From the NCBI GenBank assembly GCA_037126765.1, contig JBBCBC010000019.1, forward strand, positions 27,612,222 through 27,676,221: 64,000 bases of DNA, given 5' to 3'. The DNA comes from Stenogyne calaminthoides. Taxonomy: Eukaryota; Streptophyta; Magnoliopsida; Lamiales; Lamiaceae. The notes beneath the pieces are model-generated. The model was not told the DNA's origin. It ran no database searches and saw nothing but the letters and a program-made list of their open reading frames with translations. Positions 33,288 to 46,508 of the stretch are shown here, piece after piece. The position numbers and the translations under genes were made by a program. Every line of letters begins with the position of its first letter. Position 1 is the first letter of the stretch.

Positions 33288-34520
33288 TGTTGGGAAATTT
33301 ATAGTTTTGATAAAAGTTCCAGAAACACATGTAATAGGACCAAAAATAAATATTACCGTTTATAGAATACCGATTGATAATTACCGTATAGAACAACCGA
33401 TGTAATAGATAGGTCACATATTGAGGGGAACCTCAATATGTATAAGTCGAATCTGAAAATCAAGAACAACCGATATCCGGCGGGCGAATGCTAGAAAAGA
33501 ATCGCGGATCGATCCGATCTAGTCGACATATCTCACCGGAAGTCATAAAGCTCAAACTCGAAATACTTGAAGATCGATGACTTCTAAGCCGAACGCTAGT
33601 TGAAGCTAAGTCAAAACGAAACTCCATCGGTGGTGATCGATTCCCTATCGGTCGATCTCCGGTGAAAAACCACCTAATCATTAAATATGTCAACCTTAGT
33701 TGGAAAACAAACAGGAAAAATAAGAACAAGACACGTATGATCGGAGAGCAATTAAAGGGATTTGATCTTGCTCTCTAACGACTATAAAATACAAGTTCAC
33801 AATTTTGCCCATGCCGCTTCAATCTCCATATCAATTTAAATTTAATATAGCAAAATTCAAATTGCTCTCCAAAATTTCAAGGTTTAAATATGGGATCACA
33901 CTTCGAGTGAAACACTAAACACAAGAAGCTCAAGCAATTATCAGTTCATGATCAAGAAGATTATTTTATTAAGTGTTCATCCCATAAGTTCTTAGCATAG
34001 AAATCTTTTCATCTAGGCTTAAACCTTAAACAAGAAAAGATTTCATAGTTGGAACCAAAACAATCTTATCCAAACCCAAGTTAAAGTTGTTTAAAGATTC
34101 GCAAGGGTTTCTATTATCGGTTAGTTGAGTGAGAACTCCTTAAATATAGGTGTCTTGTGTTGAACTAACACATAAAACTAAGTTCGATTGGTGCCCTCTG
34201 GACGTAGGACCGGTTTATCCGAACCACTTAAATCTTGTGTGCCTTTACCGCTTTGATTAATTCAATTGCACACAACCTTTAAAATACATATTCTAAGTTG
34301 AGATCCATAAATTTCAAAATTTTTGAAAACACTACTTTAATCGATTTATAAAAACCGTTTTTCATTAAGCTTCCGCACAATAGTTACCGATAATAATCTG
34401 GTGATTAGTAAGTTGGTTATCGGCCAAACCGATTCATATTAAACACACTGATCTGCACAAAAAGTTTTTAAGTTTATTCACCCTCCCTCTAGACTTCGCC
34501 CTCACTAAACCCGTTGTTGA
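33288..34520 (+). repeat. Cop-C 5' LTR
   Basis: Collinear with 45066-46508 but as a patchwork: stretches such as ATAGGTCACATATTGAGGGG and AAGTCATAAAGCTCAAACTC are identical, with poorly matching stretches between. The 3' end position is approximate. Confidence 0.8.
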
Positions 34521-34527
34521 CCTAAAG

Positions 34528-34540
34528 TGGTATCAGGGCG
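34528..34540 (+). other. Cop-C primer-binding site
   Basis: TGGTATCAGGGCG, one change from the initiator Met-tRNA type TGGTATCAGAGC. Confidence 0.8.
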
Positions 34541-36860
34541 GTTGGTTCTCATGAAATCGACTTTGTGTATCATCGATTCTTGAGGAAGAATCTTTGTGGT
34601 CGATCGAACCGATCTTGAAAAACCTTTAAAACTCATTTATTTTCCAAAAACACTAATGGATAACACCTTATGTATCATGATCTGCACGATGAGTATTATC
34701 GATTGGGCCATATATATGTCCAACCATCTAGGCTCGATCGATTGATTGATGGAAGTCATCGAAGAGGACCCATCATCATATATTACGACAACCTGCCCAG
34801 TTGGAGGAGATCCAGAACTTTGCCCGGAAGTCTTGTCTTTTAAAAAGTTGAATTGGATCAAAAGGAAATCGCGATACTCTAGATACTATCGCAAAGGCAT
34901 ATTATCATGAAAACAATGGATAAGGTCACCAAGGAAAATTAAGTATCTCAAATTGCAAAGCAATGATACTATTCAAATATCGCTTGAAAATGACCAGGAT
35001 AAAAGACAAAGTCTGCAGTCAATCGTAAAATGAAAAATTGAAGATGTTTGCTTAAAAAACCATCAACGAACTCGATGGAAGGATTACTAGGTCAATAAAC
35101 AAGCTTAGAACTTGGTAGAGATGTCCGATAAAGATATCAACTACAAAATTTTAAGGTCTCACCAAGAAATGGGACATGAAGGTCACTTCAAGGATTGCCA
35201 AGACATTTAAAAAATGAAGCCAAGTAGCTTGTTCTTGAGTCTTAAAGCTCACGAGTTCGATTTAATTGAGAGAGGACAAGCAAATGAAGATGAGGTGCCC
35301 AACAAGCCTCAACTTCCAAATCAATTGCTTTTAAAAATCCTTTGAAGACCAATGAGCCCATTGAAAACATCATAAGTCGAAAACTAGAGAAATCAAATAC
35401 TCTTGGGTAAGTATCAAGATTCTATAAAGATTATCAACATAAATTAAAGAGATAGGAGATCGGACAACCAGATCTCCGAATCGATGATTGGAGAGATCCA
35501 CAGAGATGAAAGGAAAGAGATAATCTAAATGATGAGAGAAGAGATAACCAATCGATTTAAGATATTGGACTACTATCGAGAATAAAAATCTTTCATAGGA
35601 TCTTCAATGAAGAAAATTAACCAGAGATATACTTGGATTTCAAAAAAGAAAATACATATCTTTATTTTATCGAATATCTTTTCGATACTCCTCTCAGAAA
35701 ATCAAGTGGAAATGAAGATCCGATATTCTTTTCCTTTAAGGACCAATCTGAGGTAACCTCCAAAATTTTTTATCATTAGCACCTTCCGGGAGATTGACCA
35801 AAAATTAAATAATTGAGGATCTCTCAATGGGAGACACTTTGCTTAAAGAATTTAAAATGATGAAATACCGTAAATAATCGATGAAAGAGAATGATCTCAA
35901 AACTTAAATCGGCCTAAACCGAGGAAGCAACCGAGGAATTTAAAATTCAAAGTTAAAGCCGATCGGACAAATCACCGGCAATTAACAAACAACAAGTTAA
36001 ATGACTTCAAAATCCTGCAAGCAAAATTCGATGAGATTAAAAGCATGAAAGTCTAAAATCATATGAGGATAATCTGCGTAAGAAAATATAGAGGTTTTAC
36101 AAAAATCATATAAAACCGTTCAAGACATGAACACCTATTTTAGAACAACGATTAACAAGAAGGGACTTGGGTTGAGAACCCTTCCACATCCTCAAAAAGC
36201 CCCTACCGATTCATCTCAAAAAGGTGTAATCGGATGAGTTTACGACAAAGATACACCAAAAGCCAAACATGTATCTAATAAGGGAAAAAAGACAGTTGAA
36301 AGGGTAAAAGACGGATGCCTAACCGTAAGGGGGACTGGACCCCAACCGGTAAAGCATCGATCGAGAATCAACAGAAGAACCCGATTCTTTCCAAGAGACC
36401 TCAACTTCAACGGATCGAATCGAAAAGATAACTTTAGTAAAAAAGGGAAGTCCATCGAGACCCAATCAAGGTCATTAATAAGCATGCTTCGTAAACCGCA
36501 AAAATCACCTATGCCGAAAAGATATGAATCTTTTGATGGTAGCGAAATGTACCTAATAATCGAAATCTAGGGTCAACGCACGATGGATGAAAAAAAAGAA
36601 AACAAAAAAGATAAATCTCAAGTCTTCTAAGTCACCCAAGGTTCACACTAATAATCATACTAATCGAAAAGCATATAAAGAGACGTATGATTATGTTGAT
36701 AGGTATGAAGACAAATCAAAATTTATCTAAAAATAAAGTGCTCTGTTTGTATGGATCCCCAAAACTAATCCTAACCCTCAGGACCCAATCCAAAAGGGGT
36801 ACCTAAAGCTGATTTGTCTGCAGGATCGCGTGGGTCCGCCAACAAAGGAGGTGTGCAAAA
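34541..36860 (+). pseudogene. Cop-C gag region, badly degraded
   Basis: No long frame remains. A zinc-knuckle-like GHEGHFKDC can be read near 35170-35205 across a frameshift. Further on are Lys/Asp-rich fragments but nothing else I can assign with confidence. Confidence 0.5.
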
Positions 36861-37983
36861 ACAACTATCCGGTACATCGATAGTGGATGCTCAAGGCACA
36901 TGACAGAAACAAACATCTCCTCAGCTCTTACATAGAAAGAGAAAGGCCCGTGTACTCTTCGGTGATGATAACTTTGGTTATACCAAAGGATTTAACCTTA
37001 GAGAATGATGATGTACAAGTAATTCTCGTATGTCAAGGTCCGAAGCACAACCTACTATCGGTTTCTGGTCTGCGACAACGGATTCAAATATTGAGTTCTC
37101 GAACGACAATGCACTATCAAGAATCGAGCCACTCAACAGATTTTGCTAACTGGTTCAAGGAAAAACGATCAACAACCGATTGGAAATAGTTTGCCCAAGA
37201 AATGCATGCAATTGTCAAGAGTTCCAAAAGTAGCGATTGGCTCGCAGAAAAAGAATGAGCCATCCTAACTTTAAAACTCTTAATAAGATAAAAATGTCTC
37301 TAGTGGAAGGACTTCCTAATGAAGTATTTTCAAAGGATCGGATATGTCTTGCATGTCGGGAAAAAAAGTCAAAAGCTTCATTCAAGGGAATTCCGGGACC
37401 GGCATCCAAATATCTATTTCATATGGATCTATTTGGACCCAATTACACCAAATCTCAACGGACCTTGAATATACTCGTAATCGTGGATGACTATTCCAAG
37501 TTTACAATTCTTACATAAGAAGAATGAGGCGACAATGAAGATACCCGAATCCGCTAAAAAGATTACAAAATGAAAGGGTGTCGGTGTAGTAAAAATCGAT
37601 CGATAAAGGTACGAAATTTACGAACTCTTTTATTCTTGATTTTTGCTCTAAGTTTGTATACAACATGAAACATTCGCTACAACAAAATGGAGTAGCGATA
37701 AATTTCTCAAAAAATCGCAAGACGATGTTAAAACATGCAATACCAAGCCGTTTTAGGCAAAATCAACACCGCATGCCATACTCGAAACGATGTCTTCACT
37801 AAGGCTCACTACAAAACACCCTATGAAGACAAAACCTCGTGCAAACCCATGTTTTACTTCCATGTTTTTTTTAAGTGTTTCATACACAACAATGGGAAGA
37901 GTCGGTTGAAGTCTTTTGAGGCCAAGTCGGATGAGGGTATATTCTTAGGATATTCCTCATCTAGCAAAACTTCGGGGGTTTAA
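36861..37983 (+). pseudogene. Cop-C protease and integrase
   Basis: YIDSGCSRHMT at 36872-36904 is the protease active site. Integrase follows: GPKHNLLSVSGL near 37040, pre-integrase GLPNEVFSKDRICLAC near 37305, catalytic HMDLFGPNY at about 37420, VIVDDYSKF, a DKGTKF remnant of the second Asp block near 37600, then KTPYE and KSDEGIFLGYSSSSK (37735-37983). At least five frameshifts separate these. Confidence 0.82.
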
Positions 37984-38499
37984 TAATAGATTTAACCTAC
38001 TTGTGGAAGAAACACCCCATGTAGTCTTTGATGAAGCATCTTACGAATAAGAGAAATCCTTTCGAACAAGATGTACCTGATCAACTAGTACCGATGCTCG
38101 GAAAATGGATCGACTAATGATCAAGGAAAAGAATCGTAAAACCGTAACGATATACATTCCGATCTAGCTGATTCACCGGATCATTCGGATCCTAAGGTAC
38201 CGTTTGGTGAAGAAGTTGATTCAATCTGGTGAGGCGGTATCAACCGAACCATCCGGTTCGGGGAACACTGAAGTTCCCGCAAAGAACATCGACACATGAT
38301 GAGTCCAACATCACCGAGACATGTTCTTATCAAGTGGATCATAATTACGCACCACTCCCAATCGTAGTAATGAACCTTTATCGAAATGGATGATGTTCTC
38401 CAAACCGACGCAAATCGAAATAAGGACACGATAACCAAATCATCCAACCGATCGATCATCGAGACCCATCGATAAAGTTAAAACTAGACATCGATTGGT

Positions 38500-39976
38500 G
38501 AAAGTGCCATGTATTCTTGTTATTTGTCATGAAGGAACCAACAACAATAGAGAAGCTCAAAAGAGGCAAGTTTGGATTCTAGCCATGCAGAAGAGCTTGA
38601 ACATTTCGGCCAAATCAAGTTTGGGAACCCGGTAGAAACGGACAAATCATCAAGACGTAATTGGCACGAAGTGGGTTTTCAAGAACAAGAGAGATGAGAA
38701 AAAATGTCATCACGAAAATAAAGGCAAGACTTGTTGCTAAGGGGTATTCCAATCGAAGAAATTGATTATGACGAGACCTTTGCACGATCGCCGCTTAGAA
38801 GCCATTCGGTTGTTTTTCGGCATATCTTCCCAAAGGGTTCACTTTGTATCGATGGACGAAAGAGTGCATTTTTAAACGGGTACTAGCGAGAGGAAGTTTA
38901 TGTCGAACAACCTCCGGGCCGAAAAACAACCAAGTGTACGGTTTAAAATCCTCGAGCTTGGTATGATACACTCTCTCGGTTCTTGATCGACGAGGGTTCA
39001 CTAAAGAACAAAGGGATGAACCTTATTCGAGAATAGAAGATGGAGAAGATATTCTAAAATCTATGTGGACGACATCATCTTCTTGGATCTCCTAACAAGA
39101 GTCTATGTGAAAGATTCAAAGAACCGATGCAAGGGAAGTTCGAGATGTCCATGATGGGACGGATGAATTACTTTCTCGGTCTCCATGAAGCAAAGTGTAG
39201 GAATATTCATCAATGACGAAAAGTGCACTAGGAATTTATTGGCTAAGTTTGGAGTTCAAAATTGCAAGAAGCCAAAATTCCTAAGATGATTTGGATTCAA
39301 GATGGATCCGATGAGGATGGTCGAAAAACAAATCGAAAGAATATAGGGCTCTCATTGGATCTCTCTTCGTCTGACCGCAGACCCGATATCACCTTTTGCG
39401 GTAGGTGTATGTGCCGCGATTCGAGCAAAATCCAATGCAAAGCCACCTAGAAAGCGAAAAGGGATTCTTAAGTACAAAAAGAAACCTTGGTTTATTTTAC
39501 CCATCGATGATAATCTAGAGCTTAGTGGGTATTCGATTACGAATGGAGGTTGCAAGATTGAAGGAAGTCAACCTCGAGAACATGTCGAAGGAAGTAAACC
39601 GATCTCGTGGGTTTTCAAAAAGCGGACATCAATTCGCGAGATCTACTTCTTGACTATGGTCACAAAAATTTGTTCTAACCGCTTCCGCTTAGTCGTGGTT
39701 CGTAGCTAAGAATGTACCAATATTCAAAATAGTCTTATTCAATCATCTCGTTCTACATACAAGATGCAAAATGTCGGACACCATTTTATAAGAGATCATG
39801 TTGAAAAGAAGAATATCGAATGGAAAAGATTCACAATCGATTTACGTAAAAACGATATTCTAACCAAGCCACTAGTGAGATTAGATTCAAAGAATTGTGT
39901 AATGAGCTTTCTCTTGGAGAAAAAAGCACCTAAAATGATTGATGGATTGTTCTCGGAACCACCGTTAAGAGACTAA
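38500..39976 (+). pseudogene. Cop-C reverse transcriptase and RNase H
   Basis: Reverse transcriptase pieces: TKWVFKNKRDE near 38665, ARLVAKGYS and EIDYDETFA near 38720-38790, VYVEQPPG near 38898, an intact YVDDIIF at about 39063-39085, and MSMMGRMNYFLGL near 39150. RNase H end: HHFIRDHVEKKNIEW and NDILTKPL in 39764-39976. Nearly every block is in a different frame. Confidence 0.8.
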
Positions 39977-42900
39977 CCAGTGAAAGAATCGATTGAGTTT
40001 GGTATCTCAATCGATCGGAAAGATCGATCGGAACCGATGTGAGAAATCGATCGATTCTGAGTTATCGATTAATGGAACCGATCGATTTAAGGTTTATTAG
40101 ATTAAAGGAAACACACAATTTAAAAGGAATATCCGATTAAATCAACGAACATCTTTGTAAAATGATTTATTGATATTCAACAAGCAAGATTCACAGATTA
40201 AAAGCCTACAATCGCATAAGAAAGCAGAGAATTTACACAACAATGGAATAATAGAACTTTTCATTGATAAAGACCAAGGTCAAATTACATTACAAGTTAC
40301 AAGTACAAAGGACCCGGAGGTCGAACATAAGTCATAACCAAAAACCCTAAACCTATAACCCTAAACCCTCATCCTAACCCAAGAAGAAGCGGGGAGAGAG
40401 ATTTTAAATCTTGCTCTCATTTTCCCCACTTAACAAGGGTGAGAAAGGCTTTAAAAATAATCCTAAAGCCTCTCATTATGGAGCGAGAGAGGCCTTGATA
40501 GGATTTATAAGCCGAGAGCCCTTACACGAAGTCAATGGACTCTCCAAATTGTTAAATGGAGCACATGTGCCAAGAATTTGGTTCAAAAGGCCTTATAGGC
40601 ACATGTGTTACATGTAAAAAATTGAGTTGATATCTAAAGATCACCGTTGTCGATCAAGACCATTATATCGACTCATGTTTTATATCGATCGAGTCTGTTG
40701 ATGCCGGTTACGCCATAACGATAGACACAAAAGGTGCATCACGGTTAGGAGAAGTGTCTTCTCGGTTCTGCAAAAGAGCTTGCAACAATTGTATGTGAAA
40801 TATCCGATGACGACAAAAAAACAGTGATAAAGGGACACCATGAGGTTGATTTGAGAAGTCAAATCATTGAAAAAAGGGGTAAAGGTGTTTGCGGAAGTTT
40901 CACCAGGAAATAAGGGTTCACCGAATGCATGTTTTACAAAGAAAGATAAGTATGGTGAATGGGTTATGTTGTGTAAAACATTGGTCCAATTTATAGAGGC
41001 CAAGCAAGGGTGCAAATGCAAATTTGATTTCAAAAAGCCTTTTAGAGAAATTTGCATCACAAGGACAAATGATGTAGAAATCACGCCGACGATAATTGGA
41101 TAAATTTAATTGACATATCAAGATATCTGAGACGATAATTACGATGTCAAATCGCGCCAACTTAGGGAATAGAGACTACTATTCTAGACTAAGTTTTGGC
41201 GGTAACACTTATCCCAATAATTGGCTTGATCTGAGAAGAATCAGATTAGGTCAACCAAAATCTGATTACATACGAAACTGATCAGATAAGGAAGATCAAA
41301 TGAACTTGAAACCTCAACAAATCGGATATATCGATCATGAGAAAACATAAATATCGGTTGAAGGGGGAACTTCAACCGATCGAGGAGGATCGAAGGAAAT
41401 CGGACACAAAATGAAACAGATCGATTGAAAAAAAAACGGTTGGGAAATTATAAGGTTTAGGCGTAAAACTAAGATCAACAAGTGGAATCAACTTCAAGTG
41501 GTATTGATTACTACTATATCGCTTAATCGATACGCCTTTCTTTTCCTTGTTATTTGCTTATTTATCGGATTTTATCATTTTATTTACCTTCTTGACGCAT
41601 TACATGTGGACGTATCCCCCAAATCATTTAATGCGACGTGGGGTACATGTATTAATTGCTACAAAAATGGGCTTTTAAATCCAAAAGGTTTTCGTACGTG
41701 CTTTTCCCAACCATTCGATCAAAACCGCTTAATCTGGATCGTCTAATCTTTTCAAACGGTTGATCTTCCAAATCTTATCTTTTTCCCTCCTCATCTTTAT
41801 AAGGTTCATCAAAAAACCCTACCAGAGTTTTCCAAATCACAAACCTGCGTTCTATTTTCTGAAAACTCTCCAGATTACTTCTTTGCGATTCAAAGTGTTT
41901 TTCTTAAAGTCTCAAATCAGAAAAATAGAATCTGGTAATTTTTGATAATTTGATGAATCATTCTTTTAAAACCATTGATCTTAAAGATCTTGTCAATCGC
42001 TGATATCCTGTATTATGTTTATTGTTTCTTGATTTCCGCGTATGTGATATTCTTAGTATTTATGCACAATTTTAACCGAATCTATCTTATCTCAGAGATG
42101 ATCACTCCGCGGTATGGGTAAAATAATGTGCAACTATCTGAAATGACATTAAGGATTGTCGAGGACAAGTTCGCATAAATTTGTGGTGACAAAGGATCCG
42201 GATCAATGGAAGTAGAGGAAATTCAAGAAAGCGGACTTGAGAAATATTGTCTTTTCAAAATCCATGATGCAGTATGAAGCCCTCGAATTCTTAAGGAATT
42301 TAAGGGTGGATACAGATGCTCCTGGAGAAGAACTACTTTCGACAAATCCAACGGAGAAAAGAGATCGGACCGACGAATGAGGATATAACTCGTCCTGCTT
42401 CATACCCAAAAGGCGAATCTCGGCTTTCCTCTGAGGAGAACCAAGATGATGCCATCGAAACGAGCTCATCGGAGAGGCCGACAAACATCATCGTCCGCTT
42501 TGTTGTGCCAATGCTCAAGAGGAAATACCGATTGTTGTTTGATATTTTGTCAAAAACAATTATGGGTATTTCATTCAACTTTACATCGAAAAACTATTTT
42601 AATTGATGAAGCCAAGAACATCAATTGGCATGGGTTCCTAAAGGCCATTCTACTCCAAGAACATGATAAATTTGGAGTTGATGAAAGGCGGTCTCTATCT
42701 CGAAGAAGAGGATCGGGTTGCGGTTATCCTACAAGACAAAATGCCAAATCCAGATGGGGAAATGAAATGGATCAAGCCCCCTGGGGCATTCCTCTCCACC
42801 ACTTTATATTTGGGCCACCGATCGATGATATACGCTAAACTACCCCAAAGACTAAGAAAGAAAAGAAGGAAGCAAATCGTTTACATCCAAGTTCTCAAGA

Positions 42901-45051
42901 AAAAAAAAATCGTGAAGGTCCAAGAAAAGGCCAAGAAGGCGATTCCATGACTCAGACTTTGAAGATGTCGATGAAGAAAGAGCGCCAGATCGGTTTGTTG
43001 AACCACAAAATCATGAAAAATCGACAGCAAAGCTTCGAAGATCGCCATATCTCCTTCTCCTCGAAATCGATTAACCACTCGGACTAACGGCACGAAAGCA
43101 TGTCTCTCCTATTTTCCACCGGGGAACCGCAATATTGTAACTAAACCACCAAGGAACTCGCCTCCACAATATCCGCAGTCGACCTATCGCATAACTTCCA
43201 CCTACTCACCACTAGAACCCTCCACATCTCATCAACCGAATCCGGATGCATAATTCCCCGAGTTTAGATCATCAAAGACCATCACAGGGAAAATAGTCGT
43301 AATGCAAATCGAACGAGAAATTGATGAGATGTATCCGCGTCGCCCATCCCGCTATTAGAGAAACAAGTTATGGAGATCCTCACCGAGAGATCTCGGAAAA
43401 AAGCTTTCGAATAATGATTATTGAGCAAATGGGCGGCTTGATGAGTTTGCAGATTTTGATTTCGATATGAGGAAATCTGCTAACGTATCACCAAATTGGT
43501 GATAAATTTTGAATCTATCAAAGCTCGATCCACAGGAAGGATTGATCAACAAGACGAACCGGAGACTTCTCAAGAAGCTTCGCGAGATGGTGAAGGATCG
43601 AGTTAGTGAAACTGTGAGCTTCATGACCAACCACCGGAGGCACAAACAATGTTGGCGCAAAAACATTCCAACATCACATATAATGTGATCAACCGGAGAT
43701 CGGATCATGTTTCAAAGATCTCCGAAAAGAAGAAATCGATGATAGCGAAGAGATTGGCCTCAAAGAAATAAAGATCAAGGTAATTGGCTATTTCCCGGAT
43801 TACGGCGATCAAAGATCGCTCCCAAACTGCGGACCACCGTGTTTGCGATCTTATAAAATCCGTGGACGACAAAGTTAAATTAAGTGGATCAACAACAAGT
43901 TTCTTTTCGATGCTCAATCGAAAAAGCTCGATTTGACGAAGACAAACTTGACAAAAAATCTTTACATTTTCTTACGCCATCCGAATGAGATAATATTTCA
44001 ACTTTTATCCATTCGAACTTATCCAATCATAATATCGGTCGATTTTGGTTCCACTAACTTCCCACTCCGAACCAATTGAAAACCAACCCGACATGATCGA
44101 AATAAAAGATCTAATTCAATTTGTTGAAGCCTATGGACAAAGACTAGACCATCTGGATCTCTTTGCCAATGAAGTCTCAAAAGATTGAAAAATCAAAGGC
44201 AAAAAGGTAGGCTATTTGGTCTTTGGGACATTACAAAGGTAAATGCAAAGGTAGTGGGTCTTTGGGACATCACAACTGTACCTCAACTCGATCACAAAAG
44301 CAAAATAGCAAGACATCTGGCCGATAAAGAATCGCCGAAAAAATCCCAAAGAGGAAAGTTCTTTGAAGAGGCCCGGTTCAAATTGACAGAGGCAAAAATC
44401 AAGAAAAAATTCGGACGAGAGCGAAGAAAGGAAAGGCCGGAAAATCACATGCGAACCTCGGTATCGAAGAAGAGTTGATGAGATCATTCCAAAAATGCCG
44501 ACATGCTAAGAGGTTTGAGAATGGAACAAGATCAAAATGGCTTCGGATGCTTTTGTCCTTAATCTTGTTCCACGAGAAGAATCTCCGGATGATGAATTCC
44601 TCAACTATTAGAAAATAAATATCCAGTTTTTACGAAGTATCCGGAAAATGAGGCCAAACTTATCAATGTAAAAATATCTATTATGATCTTTGGATTACTC
44701 GAAGAAGACGGATGGCTCATTTGACAGACCGGCATTTCGAGATTCTACTTTGACATCCCGAGCAAAAAACGATATAACTGATCCTCGGCATCAAATGGAA
44801 ACTATATCGGATCTTCAACGTCCTCAAGATCAAAGAGAGATGCCGGAAGGATACAAACTAAAAAGTGAAGAATCGAAGACTTCCCGTTTTTAAATTCAAA
44901 CTTTTACGATGTAACATGTAATCGACATATCTAATGAGAAAAGTTTATTTTTCGATCCTAAGACAAAATCTCATTGTCTTCCTCGATTATGTGCTCTTTT
45001 ATTTGTTCTATATTTATCAACGTGTTTGGTTTCTCGGTGTTTTGGTTTTTA
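39977..45051 (+). other. Cop-C post-pol region, possible remnant of an extra ORF
   Basis: Five kilobases between RNase H and the purine tract, as in SIRE-type elements that carry an extra (sometimes called env-like) ORF here. Open fragments exist at 40867-41103, 42316-42838 (with LIDEAKNINWHGFLKAIL) and 44185-44478, but no domain can be named and no membrane or signal segment stands out. 40001-40095 is packed with ATCGAT repeats; 40337-40380 has CCCTAAA-like units. Confidence 0.45.
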
Positions 45052-45065
45052 TCAAAAAGGGAAAT
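45052..45065 (+). other. Cop-C polypurine tract
   Basis: AAAAAGGGAAAT just before TGTTGGG. Confidence 0.75.
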
Positions 45066-46508
45066 TGTTGGGAAATTTATAGTTTTGATAAATGTTCGAA
45101 AACACATGTAATAGGACCAATGTAACACATAAAGAAGGATTTATAGAATACCGGTTGATAATTAACGTATAGAACAAGCGATGTAATAGATAGGTCACAT
45201 ATTGAGGGGGAACCTCAATATGTATAAATCGATCTGAAAATCCAAAAGAACAAATGATATCCCATGAATCTTAACGAAAAAGAACGAAAAAGATCTAAGA
45301 TATCTCAATTTGAAGTCATAAAGCTCAAACTCGAGACTTGAAGATCGGATGACTTCCGGAAGATCGGACGGAAGACCTACATCGGTAAAAAGCTAAGTCA
45401 ACCTACATCGCTCCATCAGTAGACCGATCGATGACCGATAAAGTTAGCTCTCCAGTGAAAACCGATGTTTCACCTAATCATACGCCAACAAGAAGAATGT
45501 CAACCTTAGTTGGAAGAACAAACATCAAAAACCAAATAAGAACAAGACACGATGATCGGAGCCCGACAATTAAGGGATTTGATATTTTCTCTAACGACTA
45601 TAAAATACAAGTTCACAATTTCGCCATGCCGTTCCTCAAGACGCCACATCAATCCTCCAGAGACCTATTTAATATAAATTAAATTCAAATTCCTCTCCAA
45701 CGGCTCTTTGATTTCAAGGTCTATAAATATGGGATCACAATTGAGTGAAACACGGAAACACCGAACAATCAAGAAGCTCAATATTATCGATTCATGAACA
45801 CAATCAAGAAGATTATTTTATTAAGTGTTCATCCCATAAGTTCTTAGCATAGAAATCTTTTCATCTAGGTGATAGGCTACCTTAAACACTAGAAAAAGAT
45901 TTCATAGTTGGAACAAAACAATCTTATCCAAACCCAAGTTAGGTTAAGTTGTTTAGCAAGATTCGCACTAGGGTTTCTAGTTACGATTTACGGGATCGGT
46001 TGAGTGAGAACTCCTAAATATCTGTCGATTGTCTTTGTGTTGAACTAACACATAAAACTAAGTTCATTGGTGCCCTCTTGATAGGGAAGAATGACGTACA
46101 CTTTTGTCGAACCACTATAAATCTTGTGTGCCTTTACCGCTTTGATTAACTGCCTACACATTGCACACAACCTTTAAAGCGCATACATATTCTAAGTTGA
46201 GATCAAATAGCACCAAGCTTCTGATCGATCGATCAAGCTTTCAACTTCACCAACCGTTAAAACACTACTTTGGAATCGATTTATAAAAACTGGTTTTTCA
46301 TGGGTAAAACTTAAGCTTCCGCACACATCAGTTAAAGCGATAAGTTCTAACTAATTTGCCTACAAAAGCGATTAGTAAGTTGGTTATCGGAAATTCCGAT
46401 TCACAGCGACTCGATCAAGTAATGCCCTCAACACGATTGCAAGAAAAAGTTTTCAAGTCTATTCACCCTCCCCCTAGACTTACGCCCTCACTAAACCCGT
46501 TAACTTGA
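45066..46508 (+). repeat. Cop-C 3' LTR
   Basis: Starts TGTTGGGAAATTTATAGTTT; contains TATAAATATGGGATCACA at about 45723 (likely TATA box; the 5' LTR has TTTAAATATGGG). Ends near ACTAAACCCGTTAAC. Many blocks differ from the 5' LTR by insertions. Confidence 0.8.

Larger units (their letters stand above)
33288..46508 (+). mobile_element. Cop-C: 13 kb SIRE/Maximus-like Ty1/Copia element in the Cop-B3 5' LTR
   Basis: LTRs at 33288-~34520 and 45066-~46508 share TGTTGGGAAATTTATAGTTT and an end in CACTAAACCCGTT. Between them are a primer site, gag and pol remnants in Copia order and about 5 kb after pol. The length, the EGIFLGYSSSSK integrase block, CSRHMT protease and long post-pol region point to the SIRE/Maximus lineage. 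No clean 5 bp duplication is seen: left flank is ATTCC, right flank TTGAGTCC. Sequence is heavily disrupted by small indels. Confidence 0.85.

Noticed and set aside
40867..41103. Plus-strand frame of 78 codons beginning KGVKVFAEV
   Set aside because: Isolated within the disrupted post-pol region of Cop-C with no recognisable domain; kept only as part of that region's description.
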